64,000 nucleotides of DNA from NCBI GenBank assembly GCA_947000775.1, contig CAMQGK010000638.1:20952501-21016500 (forward strand), in the 5' to 3' direction. Source of the stretch: Pterois miles. Lineage: Eukaryota > Chordata > Actinopteri > Perciformes > Scorpaenidae. The translations under genes and the position numbers were made by a program. Every line of letters starts with the position of its first letter. Within the stretch, counting starts at the first letter, position 1. Shown here one piece after another: positions 63,359 through 64,000 of the stretch. The notes beneath the pieces were generated by a model. It made no database searches. It saw only the letters and a program-made list of their open reading frames with translations, and was not told the DNA's origin.

Positions 63359-64000
63359 CGTGTGTGTGTGTGTCTTTTAACATGAACCTGCTAAGACTAC
63401 CAAATATTTAGACTGGCCTCAGACCTCTTTTTATGGCGACGGTGGATTGAGGGATCTCAGGAGGCAGCTTGACTCTATTTGAATCCCATTCCTTGCTATT
63501 AGCTCGGCCCAGACAAAGGAATAACTTACCGCAGGAAACATTCAAATAAAGTCCCACAATCCACTTGTACTGGTCATTTCCTCTTGGGTAATTTGCAGTG
63601 AGGTAAATGAAGTAACCCAAAAACATCATGAAGCCGATTTTTATTCTTTGTTTGCAAACACTTCAACAAAGGAGAGATGATAGCAATAATGCAATAATGA
63701 TTAAATCATTGCCATTCACAGATACTCGGTGAAAGATCTCACTTATTTGCAAAAACTTTGAATGTAAGCCGTGAAACCATCATAAAAATTTCCCTCTATC
63801 CATGTTGTGATGTATTATTGAGTTACATATTACAGTAATGTGATCATTTTTTTCAGTTGTGCAAATGCATTACAGTAACTAATCCCTGTAATGCTGCATT
63901 ACTTTGACAGTTAGGCTTGTGTGCAGTTTTACCAGAAGTTTGATGGATGGTTGATATCAGTTTTGTCTCTGTGTTCACTGGACAGACTGCTGGGAAATGT
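62202..64000. other. upstream flank of irx1, simple repeats and candidate regulatory blocks
   Basis: No gene. Simple repeats include GA at 62473-62512, TG at 62728-62763, CT at 62927-62955 and TG at 63303-63373. Between them lie non-repetitive blocks, about 62560-62720 and 62790-62925 (GGATGCTTAATCTCCATGGC, GGCATTCATGGAGAGCGACT), and 63400-63620, that look like possible conserved elements. After 63630 only A/T-rich DNA is seen. Confidence 0.45.

Overview
This is eukaryotic nuclear DNA, almost certainly from a ray-finned (teleost, probably percomorph-type) fish. The evidence is intron-containing vertebrate genes with GT-AG splice sites, long CA/TG and TA microsatellites, fish-type SINEs, hAT-like MITEs and Tc1-type relics, and a gene order matching human chromosome 5p15.33 but strongly compressed. 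No bacterial features (operons, CRISPR, ribosome binding sites) are present. I could not run any database search. Gene names rest on reading exon translations against remembered family sequences, and the exon boundaries were checked for phase and summed length.

Layout. Positions 1-16.3 kb hold the 5' half of lpcat1 on the minus strand (coding exons 1-5; the rest lies off the left edge), with a 12 kb repeat-filled first intron. At 19.1-19.5 kb is mrpl36 on the minus strand, whose start codon and ribosomal-L36 domain lie in different frames. At 20.9-22.5 kb is ndufs6 on the plus strand, complete in four exons. At 28.8-31.2 kb is irx4 (probably irx4b) on the minus strand, complete in six exons with a CRE-bearing promoter. 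From 31.2 to 57.1 kb lies a 26 kb interval with no intact gene. It contains dispersed repeats, a broken KMT5A-like SET-domain pseudogene (41.8-47.0 kb) blown apart by a TA tract, a 90-bp minisatellite and a 2.5 kb CTAT/CTAG satellite, and two palindromic elements at 47 kb. At 57.1-60.4 kb is irx1 (probably irx1b) on the minus strand, complete in five exons. The last 3.5 kb is non-coding upstream DNA.

How the genes relate. lpcat1, mrpl36, ndufs6 and the Iroquois genes are ancient neighbours rather than a functional operon. lpcat1 is a phospholipid acyltransferase, mrpl36 a mitochondrial ribosomal protein, ndufs6 a complex I zinc subunit, and irx4/irx1 are TALE homeodomain transcription factors that usually sit in regulatory deserts. 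No irx2 is visible between irx4 and irx1, which fits the reduced teleost IrxAb cluster. irx1 lies on the same strand as irx4, unlike human.

No clearly new biological system was found. The most interesting observations are the frame break in mrpl36, the shared homeodomain core of the two irx genes (possible gene conversion), the satellite-fragmented SET pseudogene, and a long (TG)n tract next to the splice acceptor of the lpcat1 catalytic exon.
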